DNA of 64,000 bases from Tubiluchus corallicola (taxonomy: Eukaryota; Priapulida; Priapulimorpha; Priapulimorphida; Tubiluchidae), in contig JAQGDQ010000019.1 in NCBI GenBank assembly GCA_030141605.1, forward strand, positions 310,001 through 374,000. Direction: 5' to 3'. The notes below the pieces were generated by a model. That model had not been told where the DNA came from, did no database searches, and saw only the letters and a list, made by a program, of their open reading frames with translations. Position numbers and translations under genes: made by a program. Positions 34,060-46,654 of this stretch are shown here, one piece after another; position 1 is the stretch's first letter, and every line of letters starts with the position of its first letter.

Positions 34060-34510
34060 AGATTCGAGGCTACAGCCCGGACGAGGGCACCATTTGCGGC
34101 GATCTATATATCAAACGAAAGGTCTCGATCTAGTGTCTTCTCATTGATGGTTTATTTTTCGAATCGGGCCCACCGGAAGGAAGGGGAGGCGAAAAACCTC
34201 CAAAAATGGCCCTTTTTCGGCCGTTTTTTGCAAAAGTTATACGGCTGAGATGTAGAGAACGGGAACGGGCCGAGGGGGGTGCTGGGTATGGATAGATAGC
34301 CCGTTCAGCGGTGGGTGTAATAGGCCTATTTAGAATTCCCGAGAGGGCCACGGCGTCCCGTAACGGGCGTTTTCCCGGTCCCAACTCGCGATTTTTTCGA
34401 AATTTTGACCAAACAGCCTGCGGAAAAAACGTTCTAGCGGTGCCTGGTGGGACTCTCGGAAGAAGATATGGGGCTCTTTAGAAAGAGGAAGAACAGGGCT
34501 ACACGATGAT
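34060..34510. other. GC-rich island in AT-rich surroundings; repeat-family member
   Basis: Compared with its AT-rich flanks, this stretch is clearly richer in G, C and CpG (for example GGCCGAGGGGGGTGC and GTCCCGTAACGGGCG). Short frames exist on both strands but have no recognisable domain, so no gene is called. The right part (about 34420-34505) is similar to the right half of the element at 4763-4912 in HIRA intron 3, with many C/G positions replaced by T/A in that copy. It looks like a young copy of a repeat whose older copies have decayed. Confidence 0.5.
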
Positions 34511-34920
34511 GTGGGCTATATGTTGTGACACGTCCAATGAGAGGAGTATTGACGAGTTAATTAGAGGTTCCATTTTCGGCAATTTTCGCTTAGAAAACTG
34601 CTGACGCAAAGCTATTGTTGTGACGTCATCCATTGTACTCTGCTGTAATCTTATAACTTTAATTCAGCAAAACGCTGCCTGCTACGGGTTTGCGTTAGTT
34701 AAACAAACATTAGGCATGATGTTACGGGCTTTGTGTTATAAATGAGGACTAGGTAGGATGTTCGCGTATTATTGATTACACGTGTATTTATATGCAAAAT
34801 CTTTTGCGGGGCCTTTGCTATTTATTATATTATAGCACATAGTTTCAACTTTGTGAAAAATGTTTGGAATGGTTTTGTTGTAATGCTGTGCTGTTGGTGC
34901 TTGTGCTATAGGTGTCGTCA

Positions 34921-35800
34921 TCATTGCCACCACCATCATCATCATCATCAACATCATGATCACCACGTGAGGTGGTGGATTTGATGTGGTGTGCTTTGTG
35001 TGTTGTGCTATGGATGGTGTGGTGGGGGTGATAGGGTGTGTGGGGTGTGGTGTGGGTAGTGTGGTATGGAGTGGGTGGCGTGGTGTGTGGGTGGGTGTTG
35101 TGGTGCAGTGTGGTGTTATGGTGTGGTGCAGTGCGGTGTGATGTGGTGGAGTATTATGGTGTGGGTGGTGTGGTGTGTGGTGTGGTGCAGTGTGGTGTGA
35201 TGTGGTGGAGTCATATGGTGTGGGTGGTGTGGTGTGGTGTGTGGGTGGTGCGGTGTGCTGCAGTGGGTTGGTTTGATGTGGTGGAGTGGTATGGTGTGGG
35301 TGGTGTGGTTTGTAGGTGGTGTGGTGCAGTGTGGTGCTGTGCAGTGTGATTGGTGGAGTATTATGGTGTGGGTGGTGTGGTGTGGTATGTGGGTGGTGCA
35401 GTGGTATGGTGTGGTGCAGTGTGGTGTGATGTGGTGGAGTGGTATGGTGTGGGTGGTGTGGTGTGTAGGTGGTATGGTGTGGTGCAGTGTGGTGTTATGG
35501 TGTGGTGCTGTGCGGTGTGATGTGGTGGAGTATTATGGTGTGGTGGTATTGTGTGGTGCAGTGTGGTGCGATGAGGTGGAGTGGTATGGTGTGGTGCAGT
35601 GTGGTGTGATGTGGTGGAGTCGTATGGTGTGGGTGGTGTGGTGTGGTATGTGGGTGGTGCAGTGGTATGGTGTGGTGCGGTGTGGTGTGATGTGGTGGAG
35701 TGGTATGGTGTGGGTGGTGTGGTGTGTAGGTGGTATGGTGTGGTGTTATGGTGTGGTGCTGTGCGGTGTGATGTGGTGGAGTGGTATGGTGTGGTAGCAT
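34921..35800. repeat. CAT microsatellite followed by G/T-skewed minisatellite
   Basis: A short CAC/CAT run (about 34924-34965) leads into about 800 bp built from GTGGTGTGG, GTGGTGCAGTGTGG, GATGTGGTGGAGT and TATGGTGTGGGTGG words. The block GATGTGGTGGAGT recurs about every 60-90 bp, indicating a higher-order unit. The plus strand is almost free of C and holds many GG/GGG runs. Long open frames across it are low-complexity artefacts. Confidence 0.93.
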
Positions 35801-38250
35801 ACCTAGTGCAATATCAATGACAATAACTAACATCCAGTGCAGAAAAGTAAAGACATTAACTCTAAAAACATTCAGCAATATTATGTATATATTAATTTAA
35901 AAAGTTTACTGACAGGGTAAAACCAATAGCAGGAATTTTCAAATGCAAAACACTTAATTTGTGGAAACGAGTGACTGAGGGTTTAGTAAAAATTGAAAAT
36001 CAGTTTTATTGGCTAATAAAGAATCAAGAGTGAAAATGTATCAGTTAGTAGTACCATGCTGGTCAAGAAAAAAATCTAATGAAATTAGTTGCACTGTAAA
36101 CATTATATATTACTATTTTTAAAAATTAAAATGTAAATGACTATTTTTAAATTTGTAAAATAAGTGATCGGCCTGAATCACAAAATTTCCTACAGGTGGA
36201 TTGTTGTATAATATTATACAATGCTATTACTATCGTACTACATATAAATATTATTGTAGCATACAACTCTATCATACCAGTGTAAGACTATGCGTTAATG
36301 CGTTAAGAGTATGCAACATGCGTTAATCAAAAGTATCAGCCAACTGATATTCACCAAAAAGGGATAACTGCAACAACACTGGTACACTTCACTTTAATTT
36401 CAAAATTAAAACTTTAAAATGAAGTTCTTAACATCCAGTGCTATGAAGTTGGTAAAAATGGACCGACTAAGACTCCTGTCGCCCAAGCCAGACAGTTTGA
36501 GTCACTGCTAATAAAAATAAAAGAAAAAAGTAATTCAAACAGGTTTTTTCTTTTTTTGTTAAACTAAGTCCTAAGCTAAGCCTAACCCTCATCTATTATG
36601 TCTCTTAAATATGGAAAAAAAGTGAAAAGATTTTGTATGCGAAGATTAAACAGTCTCTATTTTCATTTACTCTTATGGTAAAATGGCTAAATATTTTAAA
36701 TGGGTTTGCTGCATGAACTTATAATGGATTGTAGATTTGTGTAAAAGTTTTATAATTTTAACAACAGTACTATATAGTTTTATGGTCAAATACTTGAGAA
36801 AAATGCCGCATTTCAAGTTGTTATTCAATCCAGGCAAAAGTGCTTTTCTTATTATTACTATCTTGTGTTAGTTCAGGCAAAAGCTGTTATTGGGAGTTTA
36901 AAAAAAACCTAATGTACCTAATTTTCATTAAAAACTGAAAACTTTGAATTTTATTATTTTTAAAATGTGCCTCTTTCTCATGTTGTTGTTCAAAATGTTA
37001 CCTTTAGTTAAATTTAAATTAATTCTTACCTAAGTTTAGAAAAGCAGCACGATAATTAACATGACAGCGAACTAGTGACGGCAAAAGTCATTTGATCAGC
37101 TACAGCTATGAGCTTAAACCTGTCAGCACTTCATTTTCACTGATGCTTGACATACAGCTGAATTATAGTAATTTAAACAACAATCCGTAAAAATACCTAA
37201 AAGCAACACTGCCAATACAAAGTACTATGTGACTAGTACTACTAGAGCTGCTAGTAGGCACTATAACAGTGTGTAACAGTTGGTCGCAACATTTGGCATT
37301 TAAATGTCAACAATAAAGATAATGGATAATCACGTTAACAATAACACCTACATTTTTATCATTAGAATTTTGTGTCATTATCATCAGATTCGTGCAAGTA
37401 ATAAACAATTTGGGTACCTGCCATTTTCATTACATTTACTGCCCCTATCAGTTAGATTAATAGACACCCTCCAGTACCAAAAACAGTTTCTATACACAAT
37501 TTAAGAAACATATAAAACTTCATGCACTAAATTCTCACACCTACAAGTGAGCATCTGAGGTATACTTAGAGCACTCAGTGTGGTTGGTAATGACCAGCCT
37601 TGGTTTCTTTATATAATGTTATCTACTTCCAAACTTAACCATGATCGTAATTATCTTTTATTTTTTATAATTCCTATTTTCATTTTAATTTCTTTTTTTC
37701 TTACATTCCTTTATCAGCCTTACTCAATAACCCCCACTCTGTATTCTCTTTATTTACTATCATGATGTTCGTATAAGCTTCGTTTCCTAGGTGCCGTGTA
37801 GCTATAACAACGTTTACATAAATTTCGTTTATTCGTGTTTTCTTATTTTTTTGTTTGTGAATATATATTATTTTAGAGTTGTATTGCTGAGTGAATTAAT
37901 ATTAATATACCTCAATGCAAACACTAATGCTCGTCATAGTACCTCCCCCCCACACACACACACAGATTCTGTGCAGCCAAGTTGTTTCACCTAGGAAGCA
38001 ACCAAGTAGAATTTGTCTCGACAGTCAAAATATTTAGCTTTTACATTTTCGACTTATTTTACCACCATTTTGCCACAAATTTTATTAAACATCTGTAATG
38101 AAATGACCTGGACATTCCCACTGACTACGAAACAGTTTCAGTTTGTTTTTTGAGTATTATACTATCATTAACTTGATTAAGTTTAACTAATCTTCTAGCA
38201 GTTTGACATGGAGGTTGTGTACTGTAAGTTTTACTTGTAACGTACTATTG
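35801..38250. other. Gene-free interval
   Basis: No coding frame of convincing length or composition was found on either strand. The interval is AT-rich with short simple runs, including a (CA) run near 37953-37964. I see no recognised transposon domain in it. Confidence 0.5.
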
Positions 38251-38344
38251 GTGGGCGCAAGTGGCTACTAGTAATCGAGTACTTCAGTTACTTGCGCTCG
38301 CAAGTCTTTGTCATCAATTATTTTGCTAAGTATTCAAATACTAA

Positions 38345-38900
38345 AGCAAGTACACTCATATCTCATTTTGCAAAACAAAAGCGGGGATACATCGGTCCGA
38401 ATTTGCCGATTGTCCGTGTTTACCGATACTAAGCTAATACAGTAGGCGCCATGTATTAGACTCGAGCTAATGTAGAATCAATTGCCTAACTGTCTCAAAT
38501 ATGTCTAGGACGGGCCACTCTTATGCAAAAGTATATAAAAACTGTTGGCAATTGACTCAAACAACTTCGCATAATTGACTTTATATTTTTTCTGCACATG
38601 CTTAAATAAGATACTTCTGCGTGACCAATGAGCTTTTAGTATTTTTATATCGTCTTACTTCGCCTTTGTGCACTACGTAGAAACAACCACATCAAGTACA
38701 GTTTGTGTGTAAGCAAAGTTTGTCATTGATGTATTGATATAAACAAAGTGAGTGACAATTCGCCAATTAGCGGTCAGCTTGTGAAACAACAGACTGTGTC
38801 CATAGTAAGCAGGACTTTTTAAAGGTCCAGACTTTGTCTGACTCTTCTGATATCCGTAAAAGCGAGGTCCGGCAAACTGAGATACGATTGTAAATGATCT
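38345..38900. mobile_element. Possible non-autonomous DNA transposon with inverted ends
   Basis: The left end (about 38350-38405) reads ACTCATATCTCATTTTGC followed by an AAAGCGGGGATA block. The right end (about 38840-38895), reverse-complemented, reads ATCGTATCTCAGTTTGCCGG followed by GCTTTTACGGATATC. The end similarity is imperfect. No transposase is encoded inside. Target-site duplications were not found, so this is a tentative call. Confidence 0.35.
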
Positions 38901-39484
38901 TTTAGTGTTAACGAGTGTATAATAATTTCAAAAACAAAAAAATCAAAATGCGTTTGAAATATTTTTACTGTATCCTAAATACCTTAAAGGAATACCAGAC
39001 AATTGTTTAGACTCAATCTCATTTTAATTGACTGTACAAAATATACATTTTCTTGCCTATAAAAGTTAACAAATGTTCCTTATATTTAAATAATTAGCTT
39101 AGAAAGTTAATTAACGGCAACCGAATACAGCTATTGCTTTCGTCAGAAACTAACCACAGTTTATGCAATGGCAGGCGTCTTCCCTTGCGCATCAAGCACA
39201 TTTGCATAAGTGTTACAGCACTGTTTAAACGCATGATGTCACGAAAAATGGACTCTATGTCATATGACGTCAGAAACTAACACTGCAGTTCATGATCATG
39301 CTTATCATGGTACCATCTTCTATTTGTCGGCCAAGCGCACGTGACAAAAAGGCGCCGCTGCCAATCTTGGTAGATTTACAGAGCCAAGCGTAGCTTTGAA
39401 AGTTTAACGAAATTTGAGTAACCGAGGTAAATATTATTTAATGTGAGCTTTGATTTAAAAAAAGCTATTGTAGTTTTCAATATT

Positions 39485-42400
39485 TTATTCAATTCAATTC
39501 AATTCAATTCAATTATTTATTATCTCCGTTAGAACGATAAAAATACAGTATAAAGACTACATGGAATATTTTAAAGCAAAGGAGAAGGGCAGCGAAGAAC
39601 CCGTAGGTTATCAAGTCAGCCACCCTTAAATAGTTATGATTAAATAAACTTAATTATGGCGTCGTTATCAATTTAAATTTGTATTCGGTTGATGTGTGTT
39701 AATTTGGCAATTGAATGATAGGTATCGTAATACTGTAGAACATATAGTTTAAATAACGAAAGATTTACAATTCTAAAATACTATGAATCATGCGAAGCAA
39801 ACACAATGAAAATAACTTGAGATTTTTAAGATAACAGAATATGCATAATTTGAGCATTAACTAAAAAATCCGGCAAAAAAACAAAACAAAAAACAGTAGA
39901 ATGATCAACCAAAGCTGTCGAGAAAAAAATATAATAGATTAAACCAAGGAAAAATAAGGCAAATATAAATCATACAAAACAAAACAAGAAACAGAAGCAA
40001 ATAAGAAAAACAAAACTGAAATGTTGTAATAATAACATCAATGACTGAATTTGTCGAGAAAGAAAATATAATAAATTAAACCATCGAAAAATTATTTCAA
40101 CTGTAAATCAGACAAAATGAAATCAAAATATAACAAAAACTTAAACAAAATCTTTAAGTGTCGTAGCAATGAAAAAAATATGTATAGTATTACAAGTATA
40201 TAAGCAAAATGTCTCATTTATTTGTATCCTGCAATAAGTTGTTTTTTATAGTTTAAAATTAACTTTTTGTAGTTACTGGACTTTAACTGGTCTGGTAATG
40301 AATTCCACAGCAAAGATCCTGGGTGTTTTAAAGAATTCTGGCCTTTAGATGAGTTAAATCTTTCAATAAAATAAGATTGGGTTGTAGCAAACCTAGTAGA
40401 GTGGTGATGCATGTGACATGCTAAAGTATAATAATTGCTGAAGAGATCTGGAAGTGAATTATTTTTGAATTTATGTACAAACTTGAGCAATTCTAATTTA
40501 TACAGATCATGAACTTTTAGTAGATTTAGTTGCAAATACAAAGGTGTTACATGTTCCCTTTTGCTAGTAAATGTTATAAGTTTGATAATCTTGTTTTGTT
40601 TAGAAACCAATGATTTTAAGACCGATGCTGAAGCACTACCCCAGGCGAGAATGCCATAACTCAGATATGGCATGACAAGAGAAGAGTATAAGAGCCGTAG
40701 TGCATCTACATTTATGTAGTGTCGTATTCTAGCTAATACTCCACTTAATTTGCTAATTTTGTTGACTATATGCTGAACATGTGTTTTCCAAGTAATTCTA
40801 CTATCTATAAATATACCAAGATATTTGATTTCTTGTGTAGATTGAATAGTACAACCTCCCATATTTATGTTTAAACTATTGTTATGTTGCTTGTTTCCAA
40901 TTAACATATATTTTGTTTTTTTTATAATTTATCGATAGCTTATTTGCTTGCATCCATTTATTAATATTGTCCAGTTCCACATTTACTGAATGTTCTAATG
41001 TTTTGATATTTTGGTGTGATAAAAATAAGTTTGTATCGTCTGCAAACAATCTGGTGTTAAATTGCGAACAAGATGGCAGATCGTTAATATATAAAAGAAA
41101 TAACAATGGACCCAATGTAGAACCCTGTGGGACACCACAGGTTATATCAGCAAGTTTAGATTCCGATGAGTCAATAGACGTAAACTGTTTCCTATTAGTA
41201 AGGTAAGACATGAAAAGCGCAAGAGGACGTCCCCTGATACCATAGTATGATAACTTATATAACAAAATGTCATGTTGTACCGTGTCGAATGCTTTCGATA
41301 AATCTAAAAATATAGCACAAGTAGTTTTCCCCTTATCAATATTCGCAAGGAAGTTTTCAATTATTTCTGACACAGCTAAAGATGTAGAATGATTTTTTCT
41401 GAATCCAAATTGGAATTTAGTTAAAATTTGTTCTTTTAAAAGAAATTTAGCTAGCCTAGAGTAAATTAATTTTTCAAAAATCTTTGATATGGGAGATAAG
41501 AGAGATATTGGCCTATAATTAGTGGGATTAATGGGAGAATCAGATTTGTAAATCGGGATTATTTTTGCAATTTTCAACACGTCAGGATAGATACCCTCTT
41601 CTACACATTTATTGAACAGCATAGTTAATAATGGAGTAATAATGGAGTGTGAAATTTTAAAAAACTGATTCGAGATGTTTTCGGGTCCTGCTGATTTATT
41701 GGTTTTCAATGCAGCAATAGCAGAGGAAACTTCGTACTCGATAATTGGCGCAAAAAAGAAGGAGTTCTGATTAGGCATTCTAAGGAAAGAATCAAATGTT
41801 ATTGGAGTAGGTGGTACCTTTTTTACCATATCAGAACCAACCGTTGCAAAATAATTATTCATGAATTCACAGATAGCAGGGGGTTCCGTAATCTCAGCAT
41901 GATTTATTACTAGTTTGGTTGGAGTTATGCGCTGCTTGTTTTGTCCATTGATCAAATCATTCAATGTTGCCCAAGTCTTTCTAATATTAGTTTTATTATC
42001 ATGTAGTAAAGTACAATAATAATTTGTTTTGGCTAAATTTATGAGATGATTAAGTTTATTAGAAAATTGTTTATATTGATTAATTTTTAAGATACTAGTT
42101 GTAGTCTTACAGTCCTTGTATAATCTACTTTTAGTTTTATTGACACAAGAATACCTTTAGTTAACCATGGCTTGGAGAAAGTTACTTTTTCAGTTCTTGA
42201 CAATGTCTTAAGTGGGGCATGTTTATTAAGAACTTCTTGATATATTTGGAAAAAGGTACAGAAGGCAGAATTAGTTGGCACCTCGGAAAAGTCAACAGCA
42301 TCGATCTTATTTTGCAAATCCTCCAGAAATAAAATCATGTTAAAATTCCGTTTATCCCTGATTTTAATTTTCTTTTTAACTATTAAGTTACCAATATTTT

Positions 42401-42959
42401 TAATAATAGCAAACACTGGTAGATGATCTGACACTTCATAAAGTATAATACCAGATATAATTGGATTAGATAGATTATTTGTATATATATGGTCAATAAG
42501 TGTCTGAGAATGGTGTGTTATTCGAGTTGGTCGTGTTACTAATGGAAAAAACTGATTAGAGTAAAGTAAATTCAAATAATCTGCAATAAATGTTTTTTCC
42601 TCTATTTGCATAAGATTTAAATTAATATCGCCACAGATATAACAAGTCTTTCCTGACTTGTTAATGGCTGATAATATAGAGTCCATCTCGCTGTGAAAAT
42701 GATGGACATTGGTATTTGGGTGTCGATAGATCACTCCAAATGTGATTGGTTTCTTTTTACCAGGTACTTCAACATCAAGCCACATATCCTCAACTTGTAT
42801 ACATGATTTTTGAGTAATGCTATTACCATTCTTACTAGTAGTTACTATTTCTGTATCACAATTAATTTTGTACTCATCTTTTACTGTATACCTCAAGCCC
42901 GATTTAAGATAAATAGCTACGCCACCTGCGCAAGTTTTAGAATCAACATGCAAGAGCAT
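39485..42959 (-). mobile_element. Non-LTR retrotransposon (CR1/Jockey-type), 5'-truncated, two frameshifts
   Basis: Read right to left. 42087-42959 encodes an apurinic-type endonuclease lacking its N-terminus (AGGVAIYL, GVIYRHPN, GDINLNL, catalytic-type SDHLPV). About 40908-42130 encodes the reverse transcriptase (KSAGPENIS, NYRPISLL, LDLSKAFDTV, GVPQGSTLGPLLFLLYIND, catalytic FADD). 40218-40907 encodes the C-terminal region (YLGIFID, LLYSSLVMPYLSYGILAWG, WNSLPDQL). The parts are joined across two single-base frame changes, one near 42130-42140 and one in an A-run (plus-strand T-run) near 40917-40924. The 3' end carries a (TTGAA)n tail at about 39489-39514, a microsatellite tail seen in several LINE clades. 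The copy is 5'-truncated near 42960. Confidence 0.9.
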
Positions 42960-43623
42960 TTAGAGCTTTTAGAGCATTCTTTATTCTGAACTAATGTTTG
43001 AACAATCATCCGGTTTTCCGTTAATAATTTCATGAAAAATTAGGCCTAAGTTGTTCATGTAATCACCATAAATGCGTATACTCTTCAGCTTGCAGCAAAG
43101 TAAGCACTAACCAGATAACTGAAGCACGATTTAAATCGTATGACGCACTTATATCTTTTTATGTAAAGATAAACATCTAGATATCTTATAACAAATAAGT
43201 CACTGATGTTAAAAGTTCTTTGGCGGGTTCACTTCTAGACGTTCACTTTTGTATTTTCTAATTTCATTTCATACGGTGCCACGCCAGTAGTGAAGTTGAA
43301 AAAGTGTTTAAACCTTAAGTTTCGTTATTGTAAGAAGGGTGGCACTCTACCAGAAAGCCAATTCGAATCGAACTTCAGTATTTCGAATTCGAACAGAGAT
43401 TGAAGGATTTTCGAACAAGTTTTCGAACCACCAGTAAAAATTATTCTTACAAAGATCATGCATAATACTCGATTTTATTCTGCAGTAAAACCGCCAATAA
43501 TTTGTTTAAAATTGTTCATAGCACCTAAATTATGCTAATTGCATGATGTTTCAATCGTTTTAATGATAAAGAATGTGTGTGATTGGAAGTACTAAATTAT
43601 TCGAATATATACATAGTTATAGG

Positions 43624-43660
43624 TTCGAATCGAATTCGAACGTTCAATGCTCACCCCTAA
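43624..43660. repeat. 37-bp dispersed repeat, copy B (hAT-end-like)
   Basis: Second copy of the 37-bp repeat at 361-397, with two mismatches, ending TCACCCCTAA. Upstream, at about 43365-43440, several TTCGAA and TTCGAATTCGAA words cluster, possibly the other subterminal region of the same element. The rest of 42960-45870 shows nothing I can support. Confidence 0.5.
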
Positions 43661-45871
43661 TTGTAAGCTTAGCACATAAGCATAGCTTGCAGCATAAATT
43701 TGTCAGCTTTGGTCAGTATGTCTCACGTCAACCTCTTCAACAATAATACGTAAATGGGAAACAATTAATTTAACGAAATTTACAGTTTTTTCTGTTACTA
43801 TTGTTATTATTATTATTAATGGCTCATCAAAAGTTTTGTAATTTAAATAAAATAGGAAAAAATGTCAAGCAGCAGTAAAATAAAAATTAATTATACTTTT
43901 TTGTTTATAAATCTATGAAAATTTAAAATACAGCTTATGCATGGATAGGCATTAAGCATAGATGACTGCTTTTTAACCCACAATCTTCTCTGGATGTTTT
44001 GGTTCTGCTAACTATATTCTAATAGATGGTGACACGTACAGGCTATATGATACGGAACATATTATTATGATCATATTGTCTCTGTTGAGAGCAAGAACCT
44101 CGTAAGAAAGAATTTTTTCAAAAATGAGTTATGCCACAGTTTATCAGGAACATGTACATGATGAAGTCTCGGGTACCCTCAATAATCCAAGCATTTTGTT
44201 GTTACTGGAGGTGTACTTCTCAGGATGATTGACCCTGAAATGGTCCATCGAGCTTCAAACTGTGGAACTGAAGTATTTCATTCTCACGAAACATGTTCCA
44301 ACTTCCAAGTACTTACAAACTTACAACACTTGCTGAAAGGAGTTTTTGCTCTCTTCTCCATTTAAAAACAAATTGCTTGTTAATTTGAAGCAAATTTTGC
44401 AGTATGTAATAGTACCTTTTCCTTTGTAAGGGATTCAAAAGCAACGGGTAATAATAGTACAGAACAGTTTATTGCATCAAAATATCATTAAACCGATTAA
44501 GACTCTATCATGTGTTAAATATTTAGTATAGAAGTAATGCGCATCATGCACAGCCGCAGACAGCAGTCATGAAGGGTACGTGTGATTGATCAGACAGATC
44601 GAACTGATCAAGTGGCTTGGAGATCCACATGACCTCAATTCAGTTCACCTTTTATACAATGTTACTGCTAATACAACCCATGTATCCAAAAAGACAGCAT
44701 GTAAGTGATTTAATTCGTCAAGACAATTTTTAAGCTTTATTTACGAAGGGTGTTTTCTTGTGCTTTCATGTGCAAACATTTTACATTTATGCATAATGAA
44801 TTTAATGCATTTTTGTAATTTTGTATTAGAATGTGCAAAAAACAGGCATAAGAAAAAACACTATTTACATGATACACGATCGGTAACTGAAGTATCAGTG
44901 TGATCAGGGCTCAGTTTCAGAAAGCCATCACTAACTTAACGACATCATTATTAATAGTTAAGCAAATGTAATAAAAATGTGTTAACTTAGTAACGGCTTT
45001 GTAAAACTAGCCCCAGGTTTTTTTAAAAATGTGATCGGCGAATCAATAAAAAATCATGTTTACTGGGAATGCTTGCTATAGTGTATACTGTATAATCACA
45101 ATTAAATCTACTTGCATGTACGTATTTTGCAATTATATAGTGATTCTGTCTTGTAATTCTATAAAAAATACTGTTCATTTTCACTCACCTCTACATTATG
45201 ATAATTCGATCCATTATGAAACCAACGGTATCTAGCTTGATTGTCCATTCAGCAGCAATGAGGCAGGTACAATTAACCTCTTAGCATCTATTCTGCAGAA
45301 TGACCAATACGTATGAGGGATATTAGATGGGATAGCTTTTAGTTTAATTTTTTATTTTAACTGTTTTGCTTAAAAAACCATTACTTCAATTCTCATGTTC
45401 TACTATAACAATTCTTTATAAGTTAACAACAGCACTCAAATACAAACCTGAAACTCTTGGCTTTTGCTCAGTAATTGGAAAACTTGATTAGAGAAAGACT
45501 GGTTAAGAACCACCAATTAGAATAATAGGATGTGGGGCCCAGTCGCAGAAAAAATTATTATCATGATCAGGTACCAAATCTTCAGATTGCTTTTTCCCTT
45601 CAAATAAAACAATTAATTATTTTTATTAATATTGCATTATACCATTTAATATCAAATTTATTTTTGTCTATTAATATACAATAGACGTGTCTGTCTTGGG
45701 TTTTTAATATGGGATTTGGAAAAGTAACCAATGTATAAAATTGATATATAATTCATGCACTTGTTTAACCATATATAAATTGGTGAGTTCGTTCTTATTT
45801 GGCTCTTCACTCACATCAAAAAAATGAGCAACATTATAAACCAAGACTTTTGTACTTGAAATTGTCCCGAC

Positions 45872-46309
45872 AGTGAAATTCTATTTTGTACAGTGGAGAA
45901 AATTCAACGAAGAATGATTAGGCTGATTCCAGGAATGAGTAACCTAAGTTATTCACAAAGGCTTCAAGAAATTGGTCTAGCCACCTTTAAGTATAGGCAC
46001 ATGAGACAGGTATGATACAATCTTTTAGAATTCTACGTGGTATTGACAAAACACACATGTGGATGATTATGTTGCAAGATGTCAACAACAAGAACAGCAG
46101 ACAAGAGGTCATTCGTATAAATTATTCAAGCATCGTATTTGTGGCAGTTGGTCAAAATGCCAGCATGGATTTTCGTTCAGGGTTGTCGATTAATGGAACA
46201 AGTTCCAGCAAATGTAGTTGAGCTAACAAACATTGTGCAATTTCAGAAACGTCTTGACAAGCACTGGCAGCAGAATTCATCAAAATTCATAGATCCTTTG
46301 TTAACCTAA
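45872..46309 (+). mobile_element. Decayed LINE 3' fragment just upstream of the oxidase gene
   Basis: The frame at 45884-46010 reads VEKIQRRMIRLIPGMSNLSY followed by RLQEIGL, matching the 'LEKVQRRATRLIPGL..LSYEERLRxLGL' block of LINE reverse-transcriptase C-termini. The reading then shifts frame (FRILRGIDK) and resumes near 46240 as QFQKRLDKHW followed by FIDPLLT and stop, the usual end of such elements. Several frame changes and stops show it is dead. It ends about 345 bp before the oxidase start codon, so it may sit inside that promoter region. Confidence 0.75.
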
Positions 46310-46654
46310 TAGTAACAAAATGTTCTAATGACATGGCCTTCCTCTATCTGCGGGTGTGCCACTATATCTCGGTTTTAGCTAACTCAGTATAGTGGAGGGA
46401 CAAATAGCATTTATCTTAATAACCCCACATCTCTGGATTATGGATTATGATTTATGAATATATATCTTTGTGTTTTTATGTGTTTTCGTAACTTACCAAA
46501 AAGAAGCTAGATTAAATTGATTTGAAAAAGAACTTAGTGTTCAACTTTTTTCTTTTGCGTACTTATCTAAGTGCAAGCCATGGTACGATGTAAATAGTTT
46601 TTATCGTTTTTATAAAAAATAATTATGAAGTAACTTATTTTGACTTGTGTTTTT

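Noticed and set aside
34130-34384. 84-codon minus-strand frame in the GC-rich island
   Set aside because: No recognisable domain; open frames are expected by chance in a GC-rich stretch.
35038-35878. Several overlapping 80-190 codon frames rich in Val, Trp, Cys or His, Thr, Pro on both strands
   Set aside because: All arise from the G/T minisatellite; low complexity, no conserved domain.
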